A stretch of 64,000 nt of DNA from assembly GCF_902499555.1 (NCBI RefSeq), contig NZ_CABVMM010000003.1, forward strand, positions 62,001-126,000, written 5' to 3'. This DNA comes from Mesonia oceanica. Its GTDB lineage: Bacteria; Bacteroidota; Bacteroidia; Flavobacteriales; Flavobacteriaceae. How positions within the stretch are numbered: the stretch's first letter is position 1; each line of letters starts with the position of its first letter. Shown here in pieces: positions 31,501 to 37,580 of the stretch. Position numbers and translations under genes: made by a program. The notes under the pieces were generated by a model that made no database searches, was not told the origin of the DNA, and was given only the letters and a program-made list of their open reading frames with translations.

Positions 31501-32155
31501 TGACTATAATGTAAAGAGTGAAAAAGAATTTCAGAAAAAATTACAAAGTTTACCGGCGGTTGAAAAGAAATTTAAAAATAAAGTTGCCAGAGCAAGTCGT
31601 GAGGCAAAATATGCAACTTATACCGTTGGAGCAATAGCTTCATTACCTTTTGCTGCTGGAGCTTCGGTAGAATTAGGGGCTGCAGCATTACCTTATATTG
31701 GAGCTGAAATAAGTTTAATGGCTGAATCTGGTCCTTTATGGGTGAAAATGATTGGTAGTTCTTTTGCATTAAACTCTACTAGGCTTAAAATTATATCGGG
31801 AGGATCAACTTTTGTGGATCAAACTTTGACAAATGGTTTTGGTAATGCAGATTGGTTTGATATAGGTATGTCAACAATGACAAGTAATTTAGGAGGTACT
31901 GTTCTAGGAGGACGTTATAATTATACATTTAATAATGGATGGGAAACACAAAGTATATCAGATTTTGGTGTTGATGTTGCTTCTGGAGTATTTGGAGGTA
32001 AATTAGGTGATGGATTAGGTAATGGCCTTAAGAATTTAGATTATAAAGCTGCTAAAAATTCTTTAGAGTTTTCTGGAAATACTATTCTTCAAATGGGTAC
32101 TTCCGAAATGTTCAATTATGTTAAAAATTTTATATTTGGAGAAGAAGAAGATTAA
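22568..32155 (+). CDS. Giant Rhs protein with variable C-terminal tip (3195 aa)
   Basis: A secreted protein with a signal peptide (about residues 1-24, ending GINAQ). Residues about 330-400 contain the DUF6443-like start of the Bacteroidota Rhs scaffold ([16 protein letters not shown]). A long low-complexity beta-rich scaffold with Cys clusters follows. YD/Rhs repeats begin near residue 2083 ([35 protein letters not shown]). A 3-coathanger-type insert ([12 protein letters not shown]) lies near 2737-2760. The Rhs core (YPFGMLQPN to YAFSEN, about 2860-2934) is coded by unusually GC-rich DNA that is exactly repeated at 36995-37217. The last 261 aa are a tip with Gly/Ala-rich hydrophobic stretches and no catalytic motif I recognise. 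No immunity gene follows. It presumably encloses and releases the tip as Rhs/TcC proteins do; that is inference. Confidence 0.82.
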   Translation: MDFSTSKYFFTFLLFSCVLGINAQTVEVNNQFSGNQINIGAVLTGAEDPDSASASATTANAYSYIKIFIDENTPLGTNDAAIENQVGDFEDFSYSIKLKITATDYANGLYEEEKVFSLERYNYQAGDFVDNQYYKLENAKQVEVKVLELITEYPNVSSTATPANVTVELGFAATRYYALDEQTLPSLTITSQTYTDEDGNTWDRDVLLNWNSINGAERYELEWTWIDNFNQIVGGPDLTASQVELTEAQFQHNSSRISTSKTNYSIPLVYSKGYLVFRVRAVGRFVNEVDKELFGPWSISGSSLQTVQQWGSYYPVQNVNHDTKNWQFQASYAEDGKKKEVLSYFDGSLRNRQTITNINTDNLTIVGETVYDTQGRAAIEILPVPTSTVSNTSNEGLHYYKNFNQNMDGDKYNHLDFDWTVEEACNNLAKGMKASSGASKYYSDSELQNNYQDFVPDAQNFPFSQIEYTQDNTGRIARKGGVGPNHQLGTNNEMKYFYGIPTQQELNRLFGNNVGNANFYKKNVVVDPNLQVSVSYIDPKGKTIATALAGNHPANNDGKILEPLEDEVHGAHQTVVTDLLNKDNFADPDTNQDNNVLFTTGNFANYYDGLLSDSQRLVTTEPTDLKVDYSFTVPAKTFNSPENDMCFLYPLVYDLEIDVTNNCGESMLETNHFEPLKSTVGEYNYNATSGYIEATPNATTQLSYSLENPIPIPGLNVGAYGIKKELKVNEDALEVFAEDYVRRLTDKNNVCYVDWDDFAPNTSIEGCFQSCQDCIDGLGFSNKEEYRNYMLSPENGFYNVSDYGDGTTSSVEWQQLIARFEREFELMVEACMQPCRVDGTSLTNTNVAESISVVNAIGVMVSDMQPHGGQYGISYEADDEDDEEMTVTVDQSLGQEGAIYNIYNEGDENGENANQLVYIETNSGNPIFHDENINWRNPIHYKFTDSNGSPNHYFTPSGEIAYVYVEKIETPENSNQNPEYNPPLLAGISNNDLEPTTSPTTFMVEPQFLANLEDFVSSYQSNWGESLIVYHPEYKYLEYTIDVAEQISQINLNIYDEDNNSYTSTNITLNSDGFDNLLEEATSFTIAKNMGLLGNPCFLLEKDPFFTLQSGLGVDINGDSFYEVKNEIMKMALGCGNYVNNGDYEGMSASIIQVSYANAICNSIEVCENSDLTALTNQQVLSSVNNLSTTQKNRFWESYRGHYLSLKQKINYVLMNYYAASQGGYNGCIENGEYDSSLNGVDNVIEDYYNNNISSISFSEPSETVCNSITGDEYQYKTRRFIPIDNLYDSEEDNQDILDSLGEFADYHNLINSGLCPLALDLQAFLNGFVEENPDILGIRNYTGLYLSQDLFTNFGGIIGSNINLQIKGTPINSQDFSLDLMTSGGTIEKISLSLPANSFVWNEYGTDWMILHMDQLNYTNYINGNPDVFNFQILAVVKDFSTGTYSEVVISGETHAQIGECYIGDPTSPSGPGEVIDDVNCDSSVCTPPFIENKDEAFKDFFTEILNNGYYLSNSSVDIELSETVREWFLVMENISEEDVNNAKIVNFVHCKNSSLISTTLKLGLDYIILADNSSGVGVSFDFQSASSIESVVVMPFGNAGSGPGDGFFGVNGHGSGKWVNGNPYSYCYPSPNLSSYGIACGTGSSDLDYESSSSARSSLEQSSIESSTSRQNVLLGLIDTESQILLNSNNQTYVSDMLDCSTYNLEQVKLYYEINMKNLINAILNNGSANINLADQLPNAYSLFLKEFFYKNFIYSGYISEDWDFNPNQAKFIDSSSALANSEDSYIYFDEIDVKFRLFEGSLLNQVNHVENIVVNYGPDEWSDFVGVLTSYGNINYIDNDDNTITEYIRFDIDYKNRSYQSIFMGFCAHPQSCPCVPQTVAPVTCTPDSYIKFLKDLDRKVRDYRAPEYYNQEYFCSAKYQYLVDDYLYYLDKLNITSVQDMGYITIAEFGATEANYGYNGMTAIINEYANYYNNDYLPDFLDTHTETDSPMAWGDFVSIYFDVNPDICPPALLPVNVKINLPDVKSECDVFTKNITEAYNQDAYYAYVETLKQKFIKEYIEYATSAVVEHFDLSYFDKEYQYTLYYYDQAGNLTQTVPPEGVDRNNQQHTLKTEYKYNSLNQLVWQKTPDAGVTRFAYDALGRIVASQNEKQLNELSGNLEKYSYTRYDALGRIIEAGEVELSNGYQINSNGKLMYGSTTEAHVNQPDFPYNLAGNNKFHDVTKTFYDDINNVDLYYLYAGPGGGLAEPYAGNSRNRVVAVLYYEEYNGDDSLTDGSLDGWVDNFIIYDYDIHGNVKQMLTLIADKDKLQEGIFLNPISVNYKYDLISGNVNKVTLQQGKQDQFIHRFSYDADNRITKVETSEDGYIWEEDAEYQYYNHGPLARVLLGDKKVQGIDYVYTLQGWLKGVNNEHLDLHEVGKDAVANNVARDAFSYSLSYYDGDYQPRVNSIASPFALSQNYYASNTDLMNGNVRGMTTALLDVEEQPLDKTFNTYTYDQLNRITAMNSQYGDPYGVVNGNAGPKTSYSYDRNGNLKTLFRSGKTENGGIADMDNLTYHYNLDASNKLINNRLRRLGDAITSNNFDNDIKNHTNNYQYDEIGQLTQDLDENIQNIEWTASGKVRRIEKVTPEDEVYKFEYDGLGNRIAKHDYAQRKVYYYARDAQGNVLAVYEAEDERVGQDPTTIDYDLILESATVNTIGNVLQALNNIEVAGGLNTYTVEPNAQLDLEAGNSITLKPGFHSKLESDFHAKIVNNLEAPTNLEYKISEQHIYGSSRIGINYPKDNIVQTIEDNENYTGRAAAYSVINTELYKNDIGNKKYELSNHLGNVLSVISDRKNYRPGPYGDEVFTPDVIAYNDYYPFGMLQPNRHASTPDYRYGFQGQEMDNEIKGEGNSINYKYRMHDPRIGRFFAVDPLAAKYPWNSPYAFSENQVIKFIELEGLEKKNNNGDWTLGSLFDKMFGEWSGLNLADNLDPDYNVKSEKEFQKKLQSLPAVEKKFKNKVARASREAKYATYTVGAIASLPFAAGASVELGAAALPYIGAEISLMAESGPLWVKMIGSSFALNSTRLKIISGGSTFVDQTLTNGFGNADWFDIGMSTMTSNLGGTVLGGRYNYTFNNGWETQSISDFGVDVASGVFGGKLGDGLGNGLKNLDYKAAKNSLEFSGNTILQMGTSEMFNYVKNFIFGEEED
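31148..31370 (+). repeat. Left arm of 223-bp perfect inverted repeat (Rhs core)
   Basis: This stretch encodes the end of the Rhs core of the 3195-aa protein. Compared base by base with the reverse complement of 36995-37217, it has no mismatch. It is markedly richer in G+C than its surroundings and uses GC-ending codons (for example ACCGCTACGGCTTCC). The repeat ends exactly where the two encoded C-terminal tips diverge. Confidence 0.95.
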
Positions 32156-32304
32156 GAAAGATTTTTTTAATTTATGGTGGTTTTGTTAATCTTTTAAAAT
32201 ATATCAAGTTTTAGCCAACTTCTCAAACATCTTATTCCCCCCGAGCTAGTTTGCAACCAGTGGCGGCAGGAGTAAAAAAGTTAACATAGGAACCAAATAA
32301 AAGA

Positions 32305-32339
32305 GAAGCCTTCGCGGAATTGTGCGAGGGCTTTTTTTA
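32305..32339 (+). terminator. Rho-independent terminator after the giant Rhs gene
   Basis: A stem formed by AAGCCTTCGC and GCGAGGGCTT (one G-T pair), with a GAATTGT-type loop, is followed by a T7 run. It ends the long + strand block about 150 bp after the Rhs stop. The stem closely resembles the minus-strand terminator at 34985-35018. Confidence 0.8.
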
Positions 32340-32393
32340 TGTTTTGTAGCTAAGCCCTATTTTGGTTTACTCGTACAGTTTTTTCATTAAAAA

Positions 32394-33425
32394 CTATTCA
32401 ACCAACTTTTCATAAACCTTATCTACCTCTTTATCTAAATATACTTGAGCATATTGAATATAACGGTTAAAGGAAGAGCTATTAGGGCTATGGCCGCTTA
32501 TTTTACGTACCAAATGTTCGGGCATTCCTAGAATAAGTAAAGTGGTTATAGCGGTTCTACGCATCATATGCGAACTCATTTTATCGTAAAACCTTAAACT
32601 CGTAGAAGTAGTAGTTTTTAGCCTCCCTAGTTTTTCCCGGTTGATTTCTATGGGAGTATCAAAAGCAGCTTTTTTTCCTATTTCTTTTAGCGTTCTATTA
32701 AAAATAAAAAGGCTTACTGGTTTAAAAATAGTCTGCTTTACCCGATCAGGTTTATATTTTTTATAAATAGAAATGGCGTAGGGCGGTAACTTTATAGAGG
32801 TATAAGTCTTTGTTTTTTTTGAACGTATTTTTATATACCAATTGTTTTCCTGTTGTTCAAAGTTTTTAGAAGTGAGCTGGTACAAATCTGAAAACCGCAG
32901 TCCCGTAGTGCAACCAAAAACAAAAGCATCTTTAATGCGTTGTTCTGCCGGTGTTAGTAAGTTGTGAAAATCTTCATTATGGATAAGAAATTTTAATTGA
33001 TCTGGAGAAAGCACCAAAATGGAAATTTTTTCTTTGCGTACATAAAACAAACGCTGATAGTTCCCTGTAGCCAATTCTTTATCGTGGGCTAACCAATTAA
33101 AAAAAGTGCGTAGCTGTTTAATATTGGCTCCTACATAATTGTCGTAACAGCCTTTTTTATATAAAAATTCGGTAAATTTTTTATAAAACTTTTTCCAGTA
33201 GTTTTTTTCAGAAATACGCTCTCGTTTCGTGAGCTTGTGGTAGTCGCAGAGTCTTAATTCAAACTGGCTTTTTTCACAAAAGAGGACAAGGTTGCGATAC
33301 ACATAAGTGTAATTATTAATGGTCCCTTGTGTTATTTTTTCTCCATTCTTTTTTAAACGCTTTCCTGTTTTGCTATCTTTTATAAACTGCTCAAATAATG
33401 GCAGGAGTGGCGTTGTTTTTTTCAT
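32394..33425 (-). CDS. Tyrosine-type site-specific recombinase
   Basis: A 343-aa protein with an N-terminal SAM-like DNA-binding domain (about 1-120) and a C-terminal catalytic domain. Catalytic residues are visible: Arg177 in TTGLRFSD, a beta-hairpin Lys near 204-206, His286-x-x-Arg289 in HMMRRT, His312 in SGHSPNSSS and the candidate nucleophile Tyr322 in FNRYIQY. The family cuts and rejoins DNA by a 3'-phosphotyrosine intermediate and drives integration, excision or inversion. It lies inside the segment bounded by the Rhs inverted repeat and 8 bp downstream of the MORN gene, so the two are probably co-transcribed. Whether it acts on the Rhs repeat, on another att site or on an older mobile element is unknown. 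Confidence 0.85.
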   Translation of the reverse strand: MKKTTPLLPLFEQFIKDSKTGKRLKKNGEKITQGTINNYTYVYRNLVLFCEKSQFELRLCDYHKLTKRERISEKNYWKKFYKKFTEFLYKKGCYDNYVGANIKQLRTFFNWLAHDKELATGNYQRLFYVRKEKISILVLSPDQLKFLIHNEDFHNLLTPAEQRIKDAFVFGCTTGLRFSDLYQLTSKNFEQQENNWYIKIRSKKTKTYTSIKLPPYAISIYKKYKPDRVKQTIFKPVSLFIFNRTLKEIGKKAAFDTPIEINREKLGRLKTTTSTSLRFYDKMSSHMMRRTAITTLLILGMPEHLVRKISGHSPNSSSFNRYIQYAQVYLDKEVDKVYEKLVE

Positions 33426-33433
33426 AGCAACGC

Positions 33434-34174
33434 TTACTTTTTATTTTTTTCCTGCTTTTTCTTTTCTTTTTCACCGAATAAGCGTTGAAAGAAGTTAGGC
33501 GAGGCAGCGGTATCTTTTTCTTTATTTAGTGGCTTATTTTGCTGAAGGCTATCGTTCTTTTTAGTAAACAAACGTTTAAAAAATCCCGGTTTGTTTTCTT
33601 CTAAGGAATCTTTTTCTTTTTTGCCAAACAATCTTTTTAAGAAGCTGGGCTTTTGTACAGTATCCACCTCTTCTATAATCACCTCTCCTCGCTTGTAATT
33701 AAGCGTATCTTTTTTAAGGTGGTCTATCCATTCTCCGTGGCGTGTATCGCGTTTGTAATTTCCTTGGTAAATTAACTTGCCCTCGGTATCGTAATAACGA
33801 TAGTCGCCATGCTTCACCCCGTTCCACCATTCTTGCGAAGATTTTAAGCTGCCGTTTTCGTACCAAGTTAGCCAAACCCCATCTTTTAAGCCTAAATCAA
33901 AAGCTCCTTTTTCTGCCAGTTGGTTAGAACGGTAATACTTGGTATAAGCATCATGAAGTACCAAGCCACCTGCAAAACCATTAGATTGGTGTATTTGGCT
34001 ATTTCTAAACCAATAGTAGGTTTTACCCTCATCAAAAGAAGTAAGTTCTTCTAAATAAACAAAACACTCAATATCGTAACCCTCTTGACGAATAAGTTTT
34101 TTCTGGACTTTTATAAACGTAAACGAACAAATAATTATCCCTAAAACCATCGCTCCGTAAATGCGCTTTTGCAT
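33434..34174 (-). CDS. MORN/YwqK-like protein with FKRLFGKKEK repeats
   Basis: A 246-aa protein with an N-terminal membrane or signal segment (AMVLGIIICSFTFI). Tandem MORN-like variants follow (about 85-160: AEKGAFDLGLKDGVWLTWYE, GVKHGDYRYYDTEGKLIYQG, HGEWIDHL), as in YwqK-family proteins. The last 70 residues contain three copies of a basic motif, FLKRLFGKKEKDS, FFKRLFTKKNDSL and FFQRLFGEKEKKK, separated by Glu/Asn/Pro-rich linkers. YwqK-like proteins are sometimes labelled antitoxins, but nothing here proves that role. The gene precedes the recombinase by 8 bp on the same strand. The upstream 238 bp (34175-34412) are AT-rich with no clear element. Confidence 0.65.
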   Translation of the reverse strand: MQKRIYGAMVLGIIICSFTFIKVQKKLIRQEGYDIECFVYLEELTSFDEGKTYYWFRNSQIHQSNGFAGGLVLHDAYTKYYRSNQLAEKGAFDLGLKDGVWLTWYENGSLKSSQEWWNGVKHGDYRYYDTEGKLIYQGNYKRDTRHGEWIDHLKKDTLNYKRGEVIIEEVDTVQKPSFLKRLFGKKEKDSLEENKPGFFKRLFTKKNDSLQQNKPLNKEKDTAASPNFFQRLFGEKEKKKQEKNKK

Positions 34175-34412
34175 ATAACTAATTTTAGGGTAAATATATT
34201 AATTTCTACAGAAGGTTGGAAAAGGAATTAATTTATATGACCTAAGCAAATGATGTTTTCTAGAAAATAGCAATAATTAAAAATAAGTAAAGTATGGGGG
34301 AAGGAGCTAATCGTTTGAATATAAATCTTTAGAGTTCGTTTTACAGGATGATCTATTAAGATGCTTATCAACAAAAATTAAAGAAATTATTCTGTGAAAA
34401 ATGTCCGCTATT

Positions 34413-34862
34413 TTAAGCTATAAACCCAATATCATCTATTTCTAAAACCGTATTTTCTCCTTGACAGTTTCTTTAGCTTGAATATTTCCAATCCTCTGTA
34501 TTGACTACAAAACCAATCCATACAGGATTGTTATGAATATAATCTATTTTTTGCTTGATGACTTTTTCACTCCATAATTCTATAGGTTTATTATGGTGTT
34601 GCCAAAATTGGGATTTGCTAGTGGCGGCACTCTTTTTACCTGCGCGATTAAACATCCATAACAACCATTTTTTAAGGCTTTCTTGTGGATTGCTTTCTAT
34701 GGCTTCTATCACTCTTTTTGAAGTATGCCGTTTAAAATCCCTTAATAATTCTGAGGGTTGGCCAATACTAGACCTAACTATAAAATGTATGTGACTGGGC
34801 ATAAAACAATAACAATAAAGCTCCATCCCTTTTTCTGTTCTACAATAAGTCCCTTTGCTCCA
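34413..34862 (-). pseudogene. Decayed RAYT/IS200-type Y1 transposase
   Basis: The intact part encodes about 117 aa including the HUH-type motif MPSHIHFIV, the FKRHTSKRVIEAI helix, WQHHNKPIEL and KIDYIHNNPVWIGFV, all typical of REP-associated tyrosine transposases. The N-terminal 50-60 residues are missing because the frame runs into a TAG at its 5' edge. At the 3' side, a TAA (34473-34475) interrupts WKYSS; beyond it the same frame continues with family-like RNCQGENTVLEIDDIGF to a second TAA at 34413. It is therefore truncated at one end and carries a nonsense codon near the other, and is probably inactive. Confidence 0.72.
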
Positions 34863-34883
34863 CTAGTAAATACTAGAGGGAGC
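34857..34883. repeat. Palindromic hairpin at the 5' edge of the transposase remnant
   Basis: Arms GCTCCACTAGT and ACTAGAGGGAGC pair with a small bulge around an AAAT loop. RAYT enzymes act on short palindromes (REP/BIME-like), so this could be a substrate remnant marking the truncation point. Only one copy is seen in the window. Confidence 0.4.
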
Positions 34884-34979
34884 GGGGAAGATAGGTCCAC
34901 TATCCTTAAAATCATCGATACGATGCTGACCAAAAAGAAGTTCAAGGACTTTTTTAATAAAAATGTCGCTTCGCTTTAA
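34884..34979 (+). pseudogene. Possible C-terminal fragment of an HTH-type regulator
   Basis: The + strand encodes GEDRSTILKIIDTMLTKKKF followed by KDFFNKNVASL and a stop. The combination of D-R-S-T-I-L-K-I-I-D and K-F-K-D-F-F resembles the C-terminal tail of small XRE-like regulators in Flavobacteria, from memory. It begins at the hairpin beside the transposase remnant and has no plausible N-terminal part upstream, so it would be debris from an earlier rearrangement. Chance coding cannot be excluded. Confidence 0.3.
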
Positions 34980-34984
34980 GGCAG

Positions 34985-35018
34985 AAAAAAAGCCCTTGCA
35001 GTTCAGAATGCAAAGGCT
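34985..35018 (-). terminator. Rho-independent terminator for the minus-strand tip cassette
   Basis: On the minus strand, GCCTTTGCA and TGCAAGGGC form a stem (one G-T pair) followed by T7. It lies downstream of the immunity-like gene ending at 35133 and would end transcription of the tip 2 / immunity array. Confidence 0.8.
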
Positions 35019-35069
35019 TTGCTTTTATTTATCTCTCTTTAATGCCAAATAGTTAATATTGGCGCTAGC

Positions 35070-35082
35070 GGGGGGGGGGGGG
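35070..35082. repeat. Homopolymeric G13 tract
   Basis: Thirteen consecutive G residues lie in AT-rich non-coding DNA, 51 bp downstream of the stop of the minus-strand immunity-like gene and 52 bp before its terminator. Such tracts are prone to slipped-strand length variation. Position suggests an effect, if any, on mRNA or on later fusions rather than on a reading frame present now. Confidence 0.9.
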
Positions 35083-35132
35083 ATTTTGATAAAATGCCTA
35101 CTACAAAAAACTTAAAGAGTTTTTGTATATAA

Positions 35133-35606
35133 TCATAAATCGTTTTGTTCCCAAGACATACTGAATACTAAATTGTTCAAGTCTAACCCAAGATGACCAT
35201 CATTACAATGATAAACCTTTTTACTAAATGACCGTTCGATATTAATGGCGGCACCATTATGCCAAGCTTGCGTAACACCATCACCGAAATCCCAAACATT
35301 ATAAACTAAAAGCACTCCATCTTTAGAATCAACATTTAAAACAAACTCATTTGGAGCAGTATCTTCCCAAAGAACAATTGCATTTTTAATAATACTATTT
35401 TGATTTACTTTAAAACTCCCTCTAGTTTTCAAAATAAATCCTTGTTTCCATTCACTATTTATCTCTAAAAAATTAAATTTTAAAGATATTTTTTTTCGAG
35501 GTAGAGTGAAACGATCAATTCGAACTAAAGACTTACCATTTACCTCTATAGGTTTTCCTTCTGCTTTTCTAAAAAGCTCATCTAGATCTAATTCTTTATC
35601 CTCCAT
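35133..35606 (-). CDS. Immunity-like protein for the decayed HNH toxin
   Basis: A 157-aa acidic cytoplasmic protein starting MEDKELDLDELFRKAEGKP. A longer open frame exists (to 35693), but its first 29 codons are an out-of-frame reading of the HNH toxin remnant. The ATG at 35606 overlaps the toxin stop by 11 nt, the classical arrangement of a toxin-immunity pair. It has no signal peptide or membrane segment. The family is unrecognised; it is beta-rich with a central VLLVYNVWDFGDGVTQAW. Immunity is inferred from position and coupling. It is intact although its presumed toxin is broken, as expected if it still protects against sister cells carrying an active toxin. Confidence 0.6.
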   Translation of the reverse strand: MEDKELDLDELFRKAEGKPIEVNGKSLVRIDRFTLPRKKISLKFNFLEINSEWKQGFILKTRGSFKVNQNSIIKNAIVLWEDTAPNEFVLNVDSKDGVLLVYNVWDFGDGVTQAWHNGAAINIERSFSKKVYHCNDGHLGLDLNNLVFSMSWEQNDL

Positions 35607-35851
35607 TGTTATTATTATTTCCAGTATGTCTGAATGGATCTTGCGCTGCGTGTTGATCCGGCCAAACCTCCTCAAAGTCAAAAAGTCCACCATCTCATTG
35701 AGGTGGTTTATGATCTAACTCCATACTCTCCATTTTTTCCAGTTTGTTCATTATAGCGTTGCGGAGCCCTACCTTTTCTCATTCTTTCCAAATTGCTAAC
35801 GCTAAATTCTCCATCTTTAGCATTGAGAGCTCTGTTTTTCCAATGCAGGTT
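35596..35851 (-). pseudogene. Decayed Rhs-type HNH endonuclease toxin tip
   Basis: Read on the minus strand just after the stop of the 115-aa immunity gene, the DNA encodes NLERMRKGRAPQRYNEQTGK. A 1-nt shift in an A6 run then leads into MESMELDHKPPQ, a TGA, and DGGLFDFEEVWPDQHAAQD PFRHTGN before a stop overlapping the next immunity gene. The G-R-A-P-Q-R-Y-N..TGK, ELDHxPPQRxGG and VWPDxHAAxDPFRH motifs are those of Rhs/CDI-type HNH (EndoVII-like) nuclease tips. Two lesions are visible: one extra A, and TGA where CGA (Arg) is expected. No Rhs core remains in front of it. Confidence 0.8.
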
Positions 35852-36199
35852 TTATAATGTAAAAATTTGTGGGGGTTTAATACCTATTTTAGGTAGTCCA
35901 TCATGGAATGCTAAAGTTATACCGCGAGAAATATCTAGATTACCGTTCATCAATTTAAAACTAACGAGATTTGCTGTAATATAAATATCTTTATTAGCAT
36001 AAAAATCAACCCACTTTTTCATTTTAATGATTAATTGTTTCTTTAAATCATCATCAATATCTATTTTATCTGATATTATAACATTTGGTTTCTTTGATAT
36101 AAATAGTTCTAACTTCAAATTAGCGTAAGTAAAACTGTCTCTTTGTTCAATTATAAATTTTGAAACTCCTATAGATTTATTTTTTTCAGTCATAATCAT
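35852..36199 (-). CDS. Immunity-like protein for tip 2
   Basis: A 115-aa soluble protein without signal peptide or membrane helix. Its start overlaps the end of the tip 2 gene by 14 nt, as is usual for polymorphic toxin-immunity pairs. The sequence is an alpha/beta mixture (KKQLIIKMKKWVDFYANKDI, then FHDGLPKIGIKPPQIF) without a family I can name. Downstream, its reading frame runs directly into the HNH toxin remnant, so the pair appears to have been inserted in front of an older toxin. Specific binding to tip 2 is inferred. Confidence 0.62.
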   Translation of the reverse strand: MIMTEKNKSIGVSKFIIEQRDSFTYANLKLELFISKKPNVIISDKIDIDDDLKKQLIIKMKKWVDFYANKDIYITANLVSFKLMNGNLDISRGITLAFHDGLPKIGIKPPQIFTL

Positions 36200-37199
36200 A
36201 AATTATTTTTATATCAGCTCCTCTCGCTTTTTGTCTTAATAGCATTTCATATTCCATTTTAGTGAAAGAACCATTGGGTTGACCAGGAATATATTTCTCA
36301 GGTAATTTTGAAGGATCCATAGTCATTATAAAAGTATCTCCTTTATCAATTCTTTCTTGTAGCCATTTTCTATTTTCTTTCCAAGAGACCTTTTTATCCC
36401 CAACTTCAGGAATTCTACCTGATTTTCGCCAAGTATCTACATTTGGAATGTCATCAAACTTAGTTAGGTTATCCATTCTACCTATAGCAGTAAACCTCCT
36501 TCCAGACTTTATCTCCTTCAAAATTTTAGGGGCAAATCTAGCATTATCTCCATCGGTAAAGAACATAGCAACTTCGAACAAAACAGCCCCACCAGCTTTT
36601 CCATCTCCTTGAAATGCTTCTTTAGTAGTTACATAAGCATCTTTTACAACTGCTTCGGATCTTTTAACGACAGGTTCTGTAACCCTTATAAATTCATCAA
36701 TTTCATTTTGTCCCATTTTAGGATCTACAGTTGCTAGGTGAGGTTGCATTAAAAGATCTTTACCGGCATTAATAATTGGCTGAGCATCTCGATATGCTTC
36801 TCCGGTAGAAATATAAATTGCTCCCTCTACTGTTCCTTTTAGTTCTGCTACACCATGTTCAACAAATCCCTGACTTACATCATTAATATATTTGTCAAAA
36901 GATTTCGCTACTTTAATTATTTTTGAATATCCATCTGATATGAGGGGTCCCAACCAAATTTCTTTACCTTCTAATTCAATTCCATCAATAACCCGATTCT
37001 CGCTAAAAGCATAAGGCGAGTTCCAAGGATATTTAGCTGCCAACGGATCCACCGCAAAAAACCTTCCAATCCTTGGGTCGTGCATACGGTACTTGTAGTT
37101 TATGCTGTTGCCCTCTCCCTTAATTTCGTTGTCCATCTCTTGACCTTGGAAGCCGTAGCGGTAATCGGGGGTGCTGGCGTGGCGGTTGGGCTGTAGCAT
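36186..37199 (-). CDS. Orphan Rhs tip 2 (silent toxin cassette)
   Basis: A 337-aa frame. Residues 1-68 are exactly the Rhs core of the 3195-aa protein ([20 protein letters not shown] through YAFSEN). Residues 69-337 are a different tip: junction RVIDGIELEGKE, a helical spacer, then a C-terminal domain of about 110 aa with IGRMDNLTKFDDIPNVDTWR, ENRKWLQERIDKGDTF and PGQPNGSFTKMEYEML. That spacing of W, R, D and P-N-G-x-F-T motifs looks like a polymorphic-toxin effector, but I cannot name the activity. There is no signal peptide and no scaffold, and an in-frame TAA lies just upstream of the core (at about 37227). It can therefore function only after recombination onto a full Rhs gene, or it is a displaced relic. 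Confidence 0.72.
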   Translation of the reverse strand: MLQPNRHASTPDYRYGFQGQEMDNEIKGEGNSINYKYRMHDPRIGRFFAVDPLAAKYPWNSPYAFSENRVIDGIELEGKEIWLGPLISDGYSKIIKVAKSFDKYINDVSQGFVEHGVAELKGTVEGAIYISTGEAYRDAQPIINAGKDLLMQPHLATVDPKMGQNEIDEFIRVTEPVVKRSEAVVKDAYVTTKEAFQGDGKAGGAVLFEVAMFFTDGDNARFAPKILKEIKSGRRFTAIGRMDNLTKFDDIPNVDTWRKSGRIPEVGDKKVSWKENRKWLQERIDKGDTFIMTMDPSKLPEKYIPGQPNGSFTKMEYEMLLRQKARGADIKIIYDYD

Positions 37200-37217
37200 C
37201 CCGAAAGGATAGTAATC
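36995..37217 (-). repeat. Right arm of 223-bp perfect inverted repeat (Rhs core)
   Basis: The reverse complement is identical to 31148-31370. It encodes residues of the Rhs core in front of tip 2. On its distal side the sequence becomes unrelated AT-rich DNA that leads to tRNA-Phe; on its proximal side it passes into tip 2. Similarity resumes weakly past the identical block (ATTGAATTAGAAGGT in both), showing the tips share a short ancestral junction. Confidence 0.95.
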
Positions 37218-37454
37218 ATAGTCTGTTTAAAATATTGATGTCAAATAACTTAACAAATGATTAGCCCTTTTCAGTAAACTGTAAAATCACTTAAAATGGT
37301 CATTTGTTCGTATAAAAATAAACATTTTCACAAAAAATAAAACTATGAGGTAGATATTTGTAAGTATTCTAGAGAAAAGAAAATCATAAGGTCAAGATTT
37401 TCTGCAACACCAACACAAATACTCGGTCTTTACAAAAGAAGAAACTGCTAAAAA
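37218..37454. other. Non-coding spacer between the right repeat arm and tRNA-Phe
   Basis: This 237-bp AT-rich stretch has no ORF of note, no promoter consensus I can defend and no obvious remnant of an Rhs scaffold upstream of the core. The abrupt end of homology to the main gene at 37217 suggests a breakpoint here. Confidence 0.6.
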
Positions 37455-37482
37455 CAAAAAACCCCGATCGTAAGATCGAGGT
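37455..37482 (-). terminator. Rho-independent terminator downstream of tRNA-Phe
   Basis: On the minus strand, ACCTCGATC and GATCGGGGT pair around TTAC (one G-T pair) and are followed by a T-rich run. It begins 8 nt after the tRNA 3' end. Confidence 0.85.
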
Positions 37483-37490
37483 TTCTGCGG

Positions 37491-37563
37491 TGGTGCCTCC
37501 AGGAATCGAACCAGGGACACAAGGATTTTCAGTCCTTTGCTCTACCAACTGAGCTAAGGCACC
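37491..37563 (-). tRNA. tRNA-Phe (GAA)
   Basis: A 73-nt minus-strand gene. The acceptor stem is GGTGCCT/AGGCACC with discriminator A, the D arm is GCTCAGTTGGTAGAGC, and the anticodon stem-loop is GGACTGAAAATCC with anticodon GAA. The T arm contains GGTTCGATTCC. The CCA end is not encoded (CCG follows). tRNA genes often border integrated elements; here the displaced Rhs tip lies about 270 bp downstream. Confidence 0.97.
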
Positions 37564-37580
37564 AGTGCGTTAAGCGGTGG

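Larger units (their letters stand above)
31148..37217. other. Putative invertible toxin-tip cassette region
   Basis: This 6.07-kb segment is bounded by the two arms of the 223-bp inverted repeat. It contains tip 1 (+ strand, in use) and a terminator. On the minus strand it holds a tyrosine recombinase, a MORN protein, a decayed transposase, a terminator, two immunity-like genes, a decayed HNH toxin and tip 2. Recombination between the arms would join the 3195-aa Rhs scaffold in frame to tip 2, followed by its immunity gene and a correctly oriented terminator, and would leave tip 1 as the orphan. Only one orientation is seen here, so inversion is inferred, not observed. Confidence 0.55.

Noticed and set aside
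12457..31769. Many short antisense frames inside the giant genes
   Set aside because: They lack start context and composition of real genes and are shadows of long coding sequences.
33434..34174. Antitoxin label for the MORN protein
   Set aside because: YwqK-type naming is weak, no toxin partner adjoins it and it has a membrane or signal segment.
34758..34979. A 73-aa + strand gene
   Set aside because: Its first half lies antisense to the transposase remnant; only the last 30 residues resemble a protein, so it is listed as a possible fragment.
35606..35693. Longer N-terminus for the 157-aa immunity-like protein (starting MVDFLTLRRF)
   Set aside because: Those 29 codons are the HNH toxin remnant read in another frame; the ATG overlapping the toxin stop is the natural start.
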